Shown here: piece after piece, positions 28,029-37,658 of the stretch
How positions within the stretch are numbered: the first letter of the stretch is position 1
How the letters are laid out: the number at the start of each line of letters is the position of its first letter
Assembly: GCF_028826155.1 (NCBI RefSeq)
Contig: NZ_JAQGPN010000001.1
Span: 2,485,501-2,549,500, forward strand
Direction of reading: 5' to 3'
Origin: Mesorhizobium shangrilense
Lineage (GTDB): Bacteria; Pseudomonadota; Alphaproteobacteria; Rhizobiales; Rhizobiaceae
Length of the DNA stretch: 64,000 bases
The notes under the pieces: model-generated
What the model saw: only the letters and a program-made list of their open reading frames with translations
Told to the model about the DNA's origin: nothing
The model's database searches: none
Position numbers and translations under genes: made by a program

Positions 28029-29804
28029 GTGTCATTGCTGGAAGTTTATTTTAGAGCAATTCGTTACCTCGCCGCCGAAAAGAGCAAAGTGCTCACGATT
28101 TGCGGGGCAAATATCGTCCTCGCAATGGTGACGATCGCCGAGCCGATTCTGTTTGGACGGATCATCGACGCCATCTCCGACAAGGAGGACGTTTTCTCCA
28201 GCCTGTTGGTGTGGGCCGGGCTGGGCGCGTTTAACATCGTCGCATACATCCTGGTGGCGCGCGGCGCCGACCGGCTGGCGCACTTCCGTCGCACGCAGGT
28301 GCTGGCCGATTCGTTCGAGCGCGTGATCACCATGCCGCTTGCCTGGCATCACGATCGCGGCACGTCCCATACGCTCCACACGCTTCTGCGCGCCGTCGAA
28401 ACCCTGTTCGGCCTTTGGCTCGAGTTCATGCGGCAGCACCTCTCAACAGCCGTCGCCCTGCTGCTGCTGATCCCAACGGCGCTGTCGCTGGACCTGCGCA
28501 TGTCGTTGGTGCTGTTCGCGCTGGCGGCGGCCTACATCGCCATCGGGCGTGGGGTCATGCGCAAGACGAAGGAAGGCCAGGCGCGCGTCGAGCAGCACTA
28601 TCACCGCGTGTTCGCCCACGTGACGGACAGCGTCAGCAACGTCTCCGTCCTGCAGAGCTACAACCGCGTCGGCCAGGAGACGCTCGCACTCAAGAAATAT
28701 GCTGCAGACTTGCTGGACGCCCAGTTTCCGGTGCTCGACTGGTGGGCGCTGGCGAGCGCGATGCATCGGCTTGCCTCGACCATCTCGATGATGATCGTGC
28801 TTTTGATCGGCGCCTATCTGGTGACGCTCGGCAAGCTGCGCATCGGCGACATCATCGCCTTCACGGGTTTCGCCACGCTGATGATCAGCCGCCTCGACCA
28901 GGTGAGCGCATTCGTCAACCAGATCTTCGAGGCCCGCGCCAAGCTCGAGGACTTCTATGCGCTGGAGGATGCGGTTGCTGAACGGGCCGAGCCGGAAGGC
29001 CAGCGCGAGCTGCACAACGTGACGGGACATGTGCGCTTCGAGGACGTCAGCTTCTCCTTCCGCAATTCGGGGCAGGGCGTCGAGAACATCACCTTTGAGG
29101 TGGCCGCCGGACAGACGGTGGCCATCGTTGGTCCGACAGGCGCCGGCAAGACCACCCTGATCAACCTGCTGCAGCGCGTCTACGATCCGTCGGCCGGGCG
29201 CATTCTCGTGGACGGCGTCGACACGCGCACCTGCACCCGCAAGTCGCTGCGCCATTCGATTGCGACCGTGTTCCAGGACGCCGGGCTGTTCAACCGTTCG
29301 ATCGAGGAGAACATCCGCATCGGCCGCGCGGGGGCCAGCTATGACGACATCCACCAGGCCGCCTGTGCGGCCGCCGCACAGGACTTCATCCTGGCGAAGA
29401 GCGAAGGCTACGACACCATGGTGGGCGAGCGCGGCGGCCAGCTTTCCGGCGGCGAGCGGCAACGCATCGCCATCGCGCGCGCCATCCTCAAGGACGCGCC
29501 GATCCTCGTGCTCGACGAGGCAACGAGCGCACTCGACGTTGAAACGGAGGGGCGCGTCAAGGAAGCGATCGACAGGCTGCGCGAGGGCCGCACGACCTTC
29601 GTGATCGCGCACAGGCTGACGACGGTGAGGGACGCAGACCTTGTGATCTTCCTCGACGGCGGACGCATCGTGGAAGTCGGCGGTTTCCAGGAACTCGCCG
29701 CCAACAATGGCCGCTTCGCCGGGCTGCTTCGCGCCGGCGGGCTGCTCGACGACGATGAGGTACGCAAGCTGGCCCGACTGACGACGCCGAGCGAGGCCGC
29801 TTGA
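28029..29804 (+). CDS. ndvA: cyclic beta-1,2-glucan ABC exporter (ATPase-permease fusion)
   Basis: 591 aa. It starts with GTG, with GAGG seven bases upstream. An N-terminal six-helix exporter domain (residues ~15-310) is followed by a nucleotide-binding domain: Walker A GPTGAGKTT near 368-376, signature LSGGERQR near 471, Walker B ILVLDEATSALD near 491. The opening SLLEVYFRAIRYLAAEK and overall layout match NdvA/ChvA. It moves cyclic glucan made by NdvB to the periplasm, where it acts in hypo-osmotic adaptation and, in rhizobia and agrobacteria, host interaction. The 187-base gap after ndvB contains no gene and may hold its own promoter. Confidence 0.94.
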   Translation: MSLLEVYFRAIRYLAAEKSKVLTICGANIVLAMVTIAEPILFGRIIDAISDKEDVFSSLLVWAGLGAFNIVAYILVARGADRLAHFRRTQVLADSFERVITMPLAWHHDRGTSHTLHTLLRAVETLFGLWLEFMRQHLSTAVALLLLIPTALSLDLRMSLVLFALAAAYIAIGRGVMRKTKEGQARVEQHYHRVFAHVTDSVSNVSVLQSYNRVGQETLALKKYAADLLDAQFPVLDWWALASAMHRLASTISMMIVLLIGAYLVTLGKLRIGDIIAFTGFATLMISRLDQVSAFVNQIFEARAKLEDFYALEDAVAERAEPEGQRELHNVTGHVRFEDVSFSFRNSGQGVENITFEVAAGQTVAIVGPTGAGKTTLINLLQRVYDPSAGRILVDGVDTRTCTRKSLRHSIATVFQDAGLFNRSIEENIRIGRAGASYDDIHQAACAAAAQDFILAKSEGYDTMVGERGGQLSGGERQRIAIARAILKDAPILVLDEATSALDVETEGRVKEAIDRLREGRTTFVIAHRLTTVRDADLVIFLDGGRIVEVGGFQELAANNGRFAGLLRAGGLLDDDEVRKLARLTTPSEAA

Positions 29805-29848
29805 CGCGGACGCTGCCGGCTCCGATCGCGTTGTGGCGGCGATAAAGC

Positions 29849-30345
29849 CTACGCGTCCCTCAGGTGGATGTGGCAGCAGCCGCTGCCGTGGCCGTCGGTC
29901 CAGGTGACGTTCTTGAATCGCACCCCGGCAGCCTCGAACAGCCCGCGGTCGAAGGCGCCGGCGATGCGGCACATCGTGGCGAGGCGTTCGCCGTCGAGGC
30001 CCGCCGCAACCCAGGCGTCCTTCAACGGACAACGCTTCACATAAAAGCTGATGCCGTCGTCCCGGCGCTCAACACGCGTGGGGTACATGCGCCCGCCGTC
30101 TGGGCTCGCCGCCAGGAAGGCTTCGCCGATGGCGCGGGCATCCTTCGGCCCGTATTGCCGGAAGGCAGTGGAGGCGACCTCTTGGCCGCGCTTTTCCACC
30201 GCCCGCGTGATGATCGCCTCGGCCTCATCAGAACCGTACACTGTCTCCAGCTCGTCGTAGAGGAGCCGGTAGAGGTCGGCGCGATTGCGAAACGCCGCGT
30301 CGAGTTCCTGCGCAAGCGATTCCGCCCGATCTGGATGTTCCCCGC

Positions 30346-30349
<4 letters not shown>
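29849..30349 (-). CDS. L-2-amino-thiazoline-4-carboxylic acid hydrolase-like protein
   Basis: 166 aa. The C-terminal half shows the pattern of this Pfam family: CPLKDAWVAAG, then ATMCRIAGAFDRGLFEAAG, then the terminal FKNVTWTDGHGSGCCHIHL with clustered Cys and His. The N-terminal half is helical and charged. The founding enzyme opens the thiazoline ring of ATC on the way to L-cysteine, but most family members have no known substrate. Its start overlaps the stop of the importer ATPase (ATGA), so it is translationally coupled to a Dpp-type importer, which suggests that it processes the imported compound in the cytoplasm. Assignment to the family is firm; the substrate is not known. Confidence 0.75.
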
Positions 30350-31142
<793 letters not shown>

Positions 31143-31146
<4 letters not shown>

Positions 31147-31901
31147 GCGCCAGTCCCCACATGCGCGTCGATGAGCGAGCGCGTGTAGTCTTGGCGGGGG
31201 TGGCGCAGGACCTGCTCGGTCGGGCCGAGTTCGATGAGCCGGGCATCCCGGAAGACGCCGATGCGGTCGACCAGCTGGGAGGCGAGCGCAATGTCGTGGC
31301 TGATGAAGAGCAGCGTCATGCCTTCGGTGCGCACCAGCCCGTCGAGAAGGTCCACGATGCCGGCCTGCACGATGGTGTCGAGCGCGCTCGTCGCTTCGTC
31401 TGCGACCAGCAGCCTGGGATTCGCCGCAATGGCCGCAGCGATCGTCACGCGCTGCTTCTGGCCACCGGACAGCTGGTGGGGATAGGCGCGGGCCAGCGAA
31501 GCCGGGTCGGGAAGCTCCATCCTGCCCAGCAGTTCCACCGCTCGGGCATGGGCGGCGCGCCATGTCAGGCCGAGGTGGGCGTGGACGACCTCGGCCACCT
31601 GGTCGCCGATACGCATCACCGGATCGAGGCTCGATGCGGGGTCCTGGAACACCAGCCCGATGTCACGCCCTGGCACGGGCGCGGATGGCAGACCCGGCCA
31701 GGCGATGGAACCCGTCACAGTGGCTGTTGTGGGAAGGATGCCGGCGAGCGCCCGGGCGAGCGTGCTCTTGCCGGAACCGCTCTCGCCGATGATCGCCAGG
31801 CGTTCGCCGGCAGCTACGTCGAGATCGAGGCCCGTTAGCGCCGGCGTTTCCGCTGCGGCGTAGCGGACGCCGAGGCCGCGGATCGCGAGAAGCGCCTTCA
31901 T
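31143..31901 (-). CDS. peptide-type ABC importer ATPase (DppD type)
   Basis: 252 aa. Walker A is GESGSGKST near residues 39-47, the signature LSGGQKQR, Walker B LLVADEATSALD, and the switch His is in FISHDIALASQ. It is shorter than typical DppD (~320-330 aa) because the C-terminal peptide-transport extension is abbreviated. It overlaps both neighbours by four bases (ATGA), which implies stoichiometric, coupled synthesis with DppC and DppF. Confidence 0.92.
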
Positions 31902-32731
31902 CCCTGCCTCCGGCGCGCCGCGAGCGCCTCGACCACGCCTTCGCCTGCGAGATGGACGCCGAGCACCGTCACCACGAGCGCAATTCCCGGGAAGACCGAG
32001 AGGTAGGGGGCGGCCCGCAGGACGGCGCGACCCTCGGCGATCATTCCGCCCCAGGTGACGCTGTTGGGGTCTCCCAGGCCGAGGAAGGAGAGGGCGGCCT
32101 CTATGAGGATGGCGTTGGCGACGATGACGGAGGCCAACGCCAGCACCGGAGGCAAGGCGTTGGGCAGGATCTCGCGGAACGCGATCTCGGCTGGATGCAT
32201 GCCAGCGACGCGGGCCGCGGCGACGTAGTCGCGTTCCCGGATCGACAGCACCTCGGCGCGGGCGATGCGAGCAGGCTGCGTCCAGGCGGATGCCGCGATG
32301 GCGGCGACGACGACGGCGAGCGACGGCCCGACGACGCTGACGAAGGCCAGCGCCAGCAGGAAGCCCGGCACGGTCTGGAAGGCCTCGGTCACCCGCATCA
32401 GCGCCTCGTCCACGACGCCACCGGCAAAGCCGGCAATGGTGCCGACGGTCGCGCCGACCGCGATGGAGGCGATGGCGGCGGCGAGGCCGACGAGGAGCGA
32501 GGTGCGGGCGCCGTGGACGAGTTCCGCGAGCAGGTCGCGTCCGAGGCGGTCGGTCCCCAGCAGTGCGGCGGGATCCTCGAAGGGCCGCAGCATCGGACGG
32601 GCGACGATGGCCAACGGATCGCCGGGAAAGAGGAGGGGCGCCAGAATGGCGAGCAGGGCGATCGCCAGCAGGATGAACGCCCCGGCCAGCCCCTCAGGCG
32701 TGCGGATGAAGCGACCGACGATCCGCCTCAT
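31898..32731 (-). CDS. peptide-type ABC importer permease (DppC type)
   Basis: 277 aa, six predicted membrane segments. GDPLAIVARPMLRPFEDPAA, LLGTDRLGRDLLAELVHGAR and the EAA loop ARVAGMHPAEIAFREILPN are the standard DppC elements. It has no large soluble insertion, in contrast to the OppC at 14.2 kb. The start overlaps the DppB stop by four bases. Confidence 0.92.
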   Translation of the reverse strand: MRRIVGRFIRTPEGLAGAFILLAIALLAILAPLLFPGDPLAIVARPMLRPFEDPAALLGTDRLGRDLLAELVHGARTSLLVGLAAAIASIAVGATVGTIAGFAGGVVDEALMRVTEAFQTVPGFLLALAFVSVVGPSLAVVVAAIAASAWTQPARIARAEVLSIRERDYVAAARVAGMHPAEIAFREILPNALPPVLALASVIVANAILIEAALSFLGLGDPNSVTWGGMIAEGRAVLRAAPYLSVFPGIALVVTVLGVHLAGEGVVEALAARRRQG

Positions 32732-33714
32732 GACGGCTCCGTGGCGCCGACCCGCGGGTCGAGCAGCGCATAGGCTATGTCGACCGCGAGGTTGATGAGA
32801 ATGACGAGCACCGCGCTCACCAGCACGATGCCGAGCAGGAGCGGGGTGTCGCGTGAGGCGACTGCCTCGGAGGCCAGCCGCCCGAGGCCGGGAATGGCGA
32901 AGACGCTCTCGATGACCACGCTGCCGCCCAGCATCGAGGCCGACTGCAGGCCGAGCATGGTGACCAGCGGCATGAGCGCGTTGCGGGCGACGTGGCGGAT
33001 CACGATCCGCCGCCGAGGGATGCCCCGCGCCTCCGCCGCGCGAACAAAATCCAAGCGCCAGACCTCGGCCATGCCGGCGCGCATCATGCGCAGGTAGAGC
33101 GCCAGGTAGATAATGCCGAGCGACGACACCGGCAGAACCAGGTGGGCGGCGATGTCGAGCGCGCGGGCAAGTCCGTGCTTGCCGGACGCAATGGTTTCGA
33201 TGCCGGCCAGCGGCAGCCAGCGCAGGCTGATGGAGAAGACGATGACGAGGACGAGGCCGAGCCAGAAGCCTGGTATCGCGTAGAGCGCCAATGAGCCGAT
33301 CGACAGGAAGCGGTCGCGAAAGGAGCCCGGACGCGCGCCGGCGACGATGCCAAGCAGGGAGCCGAGGGCAAAGGAGAGAGCTGTCGCGCTGGCCATCAGG
33401 AGCAGCGTGTTCGGCAGGCGCTCGAGGATGACGTCGAGAATCGGCCGCGAGAAGCTGACGGACCAGCCGAGGTCGCCGCGCGCCAGCGCTGCGAGATAGG
33501 CGCCGAGCCGCGCGCCGGCCGACTGGTCGAGGCCCCAGGCGTTTCGCAGCTCGGCGATCATCTGCGCATCGCCGCCGCCGGTCGACACGATGTAGGCGTC
33601 GACGGCGTCGCCCGGGGCCAGCTCCAGTAGCAGGAACGCGCCGATGACGACGATGGCGAGGACCGGAATGGCGGAGAGGAGTCGTCGGCGGACGAGGCGG
33701 AGCGCTCGGGTCAT
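32728..33714 (-). CDS. peptide-type ABC importer permease (DppB type)
   Basis: 328 aa from the ATG at 33714; the open frame runs further upstream through the intergenic repeat but that part is not protein-like. TRALRLVRRRLLSAIPVLAIVV is the first membrane segment, the EAA loop reads RAAEARGIPRRRIVIRHVARN, and the C-terminus NLAVDIAYALLDPRVG is canonical. It forms the inner-membrane channel together with DppC. Confidence 0.92.
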   Translation of the reverse strand: MTRALRLVRRRLLSAIPVLAIVVIGAFLLLELAPGDAVDAYIVSTGGGDAQMIAELRNAWGLDQSAGARLGAYLAALARGDLGWSVSFSRPILDVILERLPNTLLLMASATALSFALGSLLGIVAGARPGSFRDRFLSIGSLALYAIPGFWLGLVLVIVFSISLRWLPLAGIETIASGKHGLARALDIAAHLVLPVSSLGIIYLALYLRMMRAGMAEVWRLDFVRAAEARGIPRRRIVIRHVARNALMPLVTMLGLQSASMLGGSVVIESVFAIPGLGRLASEAVASRDTPLLLGIVLVSAVLVILINLAVDIAYALLDPRVGATEPS

Positions 33715-33727
33715 ACGACGGCCGCTT

Positions 33728-33868
33728 TTCTCCCCCCTTGAGGGAGAGATGGCCGCGAAGCGGTCAGAGGGGGTAGCCTCAGAAGGCGCCGCCAAACCAG
33801 CGCCGCGCGCTGCCGGAGGTACCCCACCCGCGGCCTGCTGCCGGACCCTCCCCTCAAGGGGGAGGGAA
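33728..33868. repeat. ~140-bp palindromic intergenic element, copy 1
   Basis: It runs from TTCTCCCCCCTTGAGGGAGA to CCCTCCCCTCAAGGGGGAGG, with a hairpin at each end and a central imperfect palindrome. The reverse complement of 43361-43504 matches it along nearly its whole length. It sits inside the importer operon between the binding-protein and DppB genes, so it is transcribed. The form resembles the RIME-type mosaic elements of rhizobia, a comparison from memory. Confidence 0.85.
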
Positions 33869-33877
33869 TTGCCGGCG

Positions 33878-35485
33878 CTATTCCACCCACGTATCCGCCC
33901 AGTTGCTGACGGCCCAGCGGGGATTGTCGGAGACGTTCTTGACCTTGGTGCGGGCGACCGTGATGAAGCCCCATTCGGCGACGTTGATCAGCGGCAAATC
34001 CTCGACGACCTTTGTCTGGAACTCGCGGTAGAGGGCGATGCGCTTGTCCGCGTCGATCGTCTCGGCGGCCGTGGCGATGATGGCGTCGAGCGCGTCGTTC
34101 TTGTAGCCGCCCTGGTTCGAGAAGGGCACGCCGTCGGGGATGCCGCTTTGTACGAGAATGGTCGTCGAGATCGCCGGGTCCCCACGGAACACAGGCGGGG
34201 CGATCGCAAGGTCGAAGGCATGGTCGGTGTAGACCGCCTTCTGGTGCGCGGCGGAGTCGTTGTTGACGAGCTGCGCGTCGATGCCGACTGCCGCCAGCGC
34301 CTGGCGAAGATAGTCGCCGAACTGCTTGGTTTCGTTGAAATAGGGCGCCGGGAGCAGTTTCAGGGCGAAACGCTTGCCGTCCGCGCCTTTCGGATAGCCC
34401 GCTTCGTCGAGCAGGGCATTCGCCTTGGCGACGTCGAAGTCGTAGGTCGGAACGTCACTCGTGTAGAACTGCTTGTCGTTGCGCGGCACTGGTCCGGTAG
34501 AGGCAGCGGCGTAGCCCAGGAAAATGGTGTCCACCACGAACTTCTTGTCGATGGCGTGCGCAATGGCCTGGCGGACCTTGAGGTCGGCGAGCTCCTTGCG
34601 GCGGTGGTTGATCTCGACCACGAGCTGGTAGGTCAGCGCCTCGTAGCCTTTCGAGACGACCTCTATGCCCGGCACCTTGGCGATGCGGGCGAGGTCGGCC
34701 AGCGGAACGGCGGAGAACGCGGCGAGGTCGATCTCCTCGGCTTCCAGCGCGCCGGCAGCGGCTGCCCGGTCGGGCAGGACGCGGTAGACGATCTCGTCCA
34801 GATAAGGCTTGTCCTTGTCCCAGTAGGAGGGGTTCTTTTCCAGCCGGTAGTATTCGCCCGCCTTGTGCTCGGCGAAGCGGTAGGGGCCGGTGCCGATGGG
34901 GGCGGCGTTGGCCGGATTGGCGGCGACGTCGGTGCCTTCATAGACGTGTTTCGGCACGACGCTGGTCAGCGGCGGGAGCGCGTTGCGGATGAGCTGGAAG
35001 GGTGTCGGCTTCGAGAACCTGAACACCGCCGTGTGGTCATCCGGCGTGTCGACCGCCTCGAGATCCTTGAAGACAACCCGGCCGAGGTTCTGCAGCGGCT
35101 TCCAGATGTTGAGCGCCGAGAAGGCGACGTCGGCCGAAGTGAAGGGTTTGCCGTCGTGCCAGCTGACGCCTTCCCGCAGCTTGAACGTGACCGAGAGGCC
35201 ATCGTCCGAGCCTTCCCAACTCGTCGCCAGGCGCGGCTCCAGCCCGTCCGCGCCGTCGAACGAGGCTTCCGCCAGCGGCTCGATCACCTTGCTCGAAATG
35301 AAGAAGACGCCGTTTGAGGCGACGATCGCCGGATTGAGGTTCTTGGGCTCCGAATCCGCCGCGACCACGAGCCGCCCGCCTGCCTTCGCCTCCTGCGCGT
35401 ACAGAAGGCGGGGCATGGCGGTAGACGCGAGCAGCACGGTGGTGCTGGCCAGCAGCGAACGGCGGGTCAACTCGATATCCGGCAT
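33878..35485 (-). CDS. peptide-type ABC importer, substrate-binding protein (SBP family 5)
   Basis: 535 aa. The N-terminus has TRRSLLASTTVLLAST followed by an LLYAQ cleavage region, a likely Tat-type signal peptide. PKNLNPAIVASNGVFF, LREGVSWHDGKPFTSADVAF and VRQAIAHAIDKKFVVD are family 5 hallmarks. It is the first gene of a five-component importer whose last overlapping gene encodes an ATC-hydrolase-like protein. Tat export, if real, would mean that the protein folds before export. Family 5 binders take peptides, nickel, glutathione, opines and other amide compounds, so the peptide label is generic. Confidence 0.92.
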   Translation of the reverse strand: MPDIELTRRSLLASTTVLLASTAMPRLLYAQEAKAGGRLVVAADSEPKNLNPAIVASNGVFFISSKVIEPLAEASFDGADGLEPRLATSWEGSDDGLSVTFKLREGVSWHDGKPFTSADVAFSALNIWKPLQNLGRVVFKDLEAVDTPDDHTAVFRFSKPTPFQLIRNALPPLTSVVPKHVYEGTDVAANPANAAPIGTGPYRFAEHKAGEYYRLEKNPSYWDKDKPYLDEIVYRVLPDRAAAAGALEAEEIDLAAFSAVPLADLARIAKVPGIEVVSKGYEALTYQLVVEINHRRKELADLKVRQAIAHAIDKKFVVDTIFLGYAAASTGPVPRNDKQFYTSDVPTYDFDVAKANALLDEAGYPKGADGKRFALKLLPAPYFNETKQFGDYLRQALAAVGIDAQLVNNDSAAHQKAVYTDHAFDLAIAPPVFRGDPAISTTILVQSGIPDGVPFSNQGGYKNDALDAIIATAAETIDADKRIALYREFQTKVVEDLPLINVAEWGFITVARTKVKNVSDNPRWAVSNWADTWVE

Positions 35486-35821
35486 GTCTCTCTCCGTTTC
35501 GATCGCGCCCAGACTAGGGCCACGCCACGCAGCAAACGAGGCAAATCTTTGCTTTGGCTAGGCAATTCTAGAAAACCGACACGCCGCGGAGAAGGGCCAG
35601 CGGAACGAAGCCGGCGCGCCACGGTGAGGGATTGCGATCTTGCCACCCACCCGCCTCGCTTCGCTCGGCACCCTCCCGATCGAGGGAGGAGGCGGCTCGA
35701 AGGGCCGGAGGAGGTGACGGAAGTGGTGCGTGGCCGACTCGACAAATGCGCGACCGCAGAAAGCGGAAGAACCCGATTTACGCTTCTGGAGCTTTGGTCG
35801 GAACCCGCCCCCCGCGTCCCG
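35486..35821. other. intergenic region with a partial palindromic element
   Basis: No gene is visible in these 336 bases between the creatininase-family gene and the downstream binding-protein gene on the minus strand. Bases 35641-35692 (CCACCCGCC...CACCCTCCCGATCGAGGGAGG) resemble one end of the ~140-bp element seen in copies 1 and 2 and may be a decayed half copy. The promoter of the downstream importer operon should lie in the part next to 35486, but no clear boxes stand out. Confidence 0.5.
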
Positions 35822-36637
35822 TCAGGTGATGTAGTCGGCAAGCCGCGCCTTGCGCACATCCTGGAGCAGGCGGACGAAGCCGGCCGCCTGATGGTCGGCG
35901 GTGAGCCGTCCCTTCTCCGGCGTCGCCGCAGCCGCATTGCCGACAACGCCGTTGGGATTGAGGTCGCTGGCGATCCAGGCGAAGGCGTGCGTGCCGGTGT
36001 GGCGCAGCAGGGCAAAATCCTTCTCGGCGCGCTCGACGTTCGAGCGGAAATCCGCGGCCCTGGACATGTCGACCAGTTCGGGGCGGAAATGCAGCATCAG
36101 CGAGGTCTCCGCATCGCCGCCATGGATGCCGTAGCGGTGCTCGGAGTCGGGATACATGCCTTCCGGCATGCCGAACCGCATCCAGCTCGTCTTCACGGCC
36201 AACATGCCGAAGCGCACGCGCAACTCGCGCGTGACAATGCCCATGATCTCCTCGTTGCCGCCATGCGAGTTGACGAAGACGATCTTCTTCACGCCCGCGC
36301 GGGCGACGGACGCTCCGAGTTCCGTCCAGGCGTCGATCAGTGTGGCGGGGGGCAGGGTGAGCGTGCCCGGCGCATGGAGATGCTCGTTCGACTTGCCGAC
36401 CGACTGTACCGGCAGGATGCGCACGTCGAGGTCGGTCGGCACCAGCGGGATCACGGTCTCCAGCATGCCCTGCATGATCGAGCTGTCGGTGGAGACCGGC
36501 AGATGCGGGCCATGCTGCTCTATTGCTGCGACCGGCAGAACGGCGATCGTGGCCTCAGGGTCGGTCGCGCGGTGCTCCGTCGTCGGGAAATCGCCCCACC
36601 AGATGCGCCTGTAGTTCCGTGCCACGCAAAACCTCAT
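35822..36637 (-). CDS. creatininase-family amidohydrolase
   Basis: 271 aa from the ATG at 36637. The metal site pattern of the family is present: LPVAAIEQHGPHLPVSTDS supplies Glu, His and Asp ligands, FVNSHGGNEEI a further His, and HGGDAETSLMLHFRPE the later Glu. Members hydrolyse cyclic or linear amides, including creatinine, mycofactocin precursor peptides and 3-dehydro-scyllo-inosose-type rings. It is transcribed in the same direction as the downstream importer and ATC-hydrolase-like genes, 336 bases away, so it may belong to the same catabolic unit. The start is uncertain because no strong Shine-Dalgarno sequence precedes it. Confidence 0.85.
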   Translation of the reverse strand: MRFCVARNYRRIWWGDFPTTEHRATDPEATIAVLPVAAIEQHGPHLPVSTDSSIMQGMLETVIPLVPTDLDVRILPVQSVGKSNEHLHAPGTLTLPPATLIDAWTELGASVARAGVKKIVFVNSHGGNEEIMGIVTRELRVRFGMLAVKTSWMRFGMPEGMYPDSEHRYGIHGGDAETSLMLHFRPELVDMSRAADFRSNVERAEKDFALLRHTGTHAFAWIASDLNPNGVVGNAAAATPEKGRLTADHQAAGFVRLLQDVRKARLADYIT

Positions 36638-36763
36638 CGAGTACCGGTCATATCGGAGCTGGTCATATGCCAAGCCCCGCGCATTTGTAAGGCCCGCCGA
36701 GCGGCATTTCCATGCCTGCGCCGCGCCCTACCTATGGGGCAGCGACACGTGGAGGACGCTCGG

Positions 36764-37000
36764 ATGACGACGATCTGGCTCGGCGCGCTGCTGCTCGTGG
36801 CAGGCGTCGTCTACATGGCTGTCGCAGCGACCTGGCGGGGACGCATGAGCGATGCGACGCCGTCGGTCACACCCGCCCCGGACACGCTCGAGCCCGCCCA
36901 CCGCGGCGTCGGCTTCCTCGGGCTCGGATCGAACTGGCCCGGCATACTGATGGCCGCGGTCGGCGCGCTCCTGCTGCTGGTGGGCGGGTTGGCCCTTTGA
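36764..37000 (+). CDS. small two-helix membrane protein, unknown function
   Basis: 78 aa. A strong ribosome-binding site (GGAGGA at 36751-36756) precedes the ATG by seven bases, which makes translation likely. Residues 3-22 (TIWLGALLLVAGVVYMAVAA) and about 60-78 (GILMAAVGALLLLVGGLAL) are hydrophobic helices joined by a Pro-rich soluble linker. Nothing in the sequence points to a function. It stands alone between minus-strand genes. Confidence 0.7.
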   Translation: MTTIWLGALLLVAGVVYMAVAATWRGRMSDATPSVTPAPDTLEPAHRGVGFLGLGSNWPGILMAAVGALLLLVGGLAL

Positions 37001-37007
37001 GCGGCTA

Positions 37008-37406
37008 TCAGGCGTCGCGTGCCTTGCCGGCCGCGACCACCTCGACCTCGACCTTGAATTCCTCGCGGGTGAAGCCTGCGACGATCATCAGGGTGGATGC
37101 CGGCGCAGGATGGCCGAAAAGCCGGTCGCGCACGTCCATGTAGGCGCGCAGGTAGCTGCGGTCGCTGACGAAGGCGTTGATGCGGATGACGTCATTCAGG
37201 CCGAGGCCGGATTCCCTGAGGATCGCTGCGATATTGGCGAAGCAGAGCTCGGCCTGCGCGCCGGCGTCCTCCGGCACGGCGTCGTCGGCTGCGATGCCGA
37301 GCTGGCCTGAGCAGAAGACCAGCCGCGAGCCGGCGGGCACTTCGACGCCGTGGCTATAGCGAGCGAAGGGCGGCTTGATCGAAGTGGGGGTGAGATAGTT
37401 GAGCAT
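37008..37406 (-). CDS. RidA/YjgF/UK114-family protein
   Basis: 132 aa from the ATG at 37406, which has AAGGAGA upstream on the minus strand. GSRLVFCSGQLG, ANIAAILRESGLGLNDVIRINAFVSD and EEFKVEVEVVA follow the RidA fold. RidA deaminates reactive enamine/imine intermediates using an Arg in VARLP of the E. coli protein. By-eye alignment places VAGFT here, so that Arg seems absent and the protein may belong to the non-RidA (Rid4-7-like) groups often found in catabolic operons. It stands alone on the minus strand, convergent with the small membrane protein. Confidence 0.85.
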   Translation of the reverse strand: MLNYLTPTSIKPPFARYSHGVEVPAGSRLVFCSGQLGIAADDAVPEDAGAQAELCFANIAAILRESGLGLNDVIRINAFVSDRSYLRAYMDVRDRLFGHPAPASTLMIVAGFTREEFKVEVEVVAAGKARDA

Positions 37407-37658
37407 CGGGTCTCCTTCGCAGTCTGGCATGTCGCTTTACTATGGTGTGCAATCAAGGCGATAGGGGGAAGTGCGCACGTGACAGCCGCCGCAAAAATGG
37501 GCACGATGCCAGGCAAGGCGGTAGGCGCCCGTAGGACGCGATCACCGCCAGCGCGGTTTTTCAAGGACCGGTAGCCGAACCGGGGGTGGGCCCGGGTCTT
37601 GCCTGAAGTTTCGAATGCCATTCCGCGCATGCCGCGCGGTCCAAATGAGGGTGGTGCA

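Noticed and set aside
33715..33795. An N-terminal extension of the DppB permease.
   Set aside because: It would be encoded by the palindromic intergenic element, and the first membrane helix begins right after the ATG at 33714.
35549..36763. A plus-strand frame of about 400 codons leading into the small membrane protein.
   Set aside because: It is antisense to the creatininase-family gene. The ATG at 36764 has a strong ribosome-binding site and starts a hydrophobic helix.
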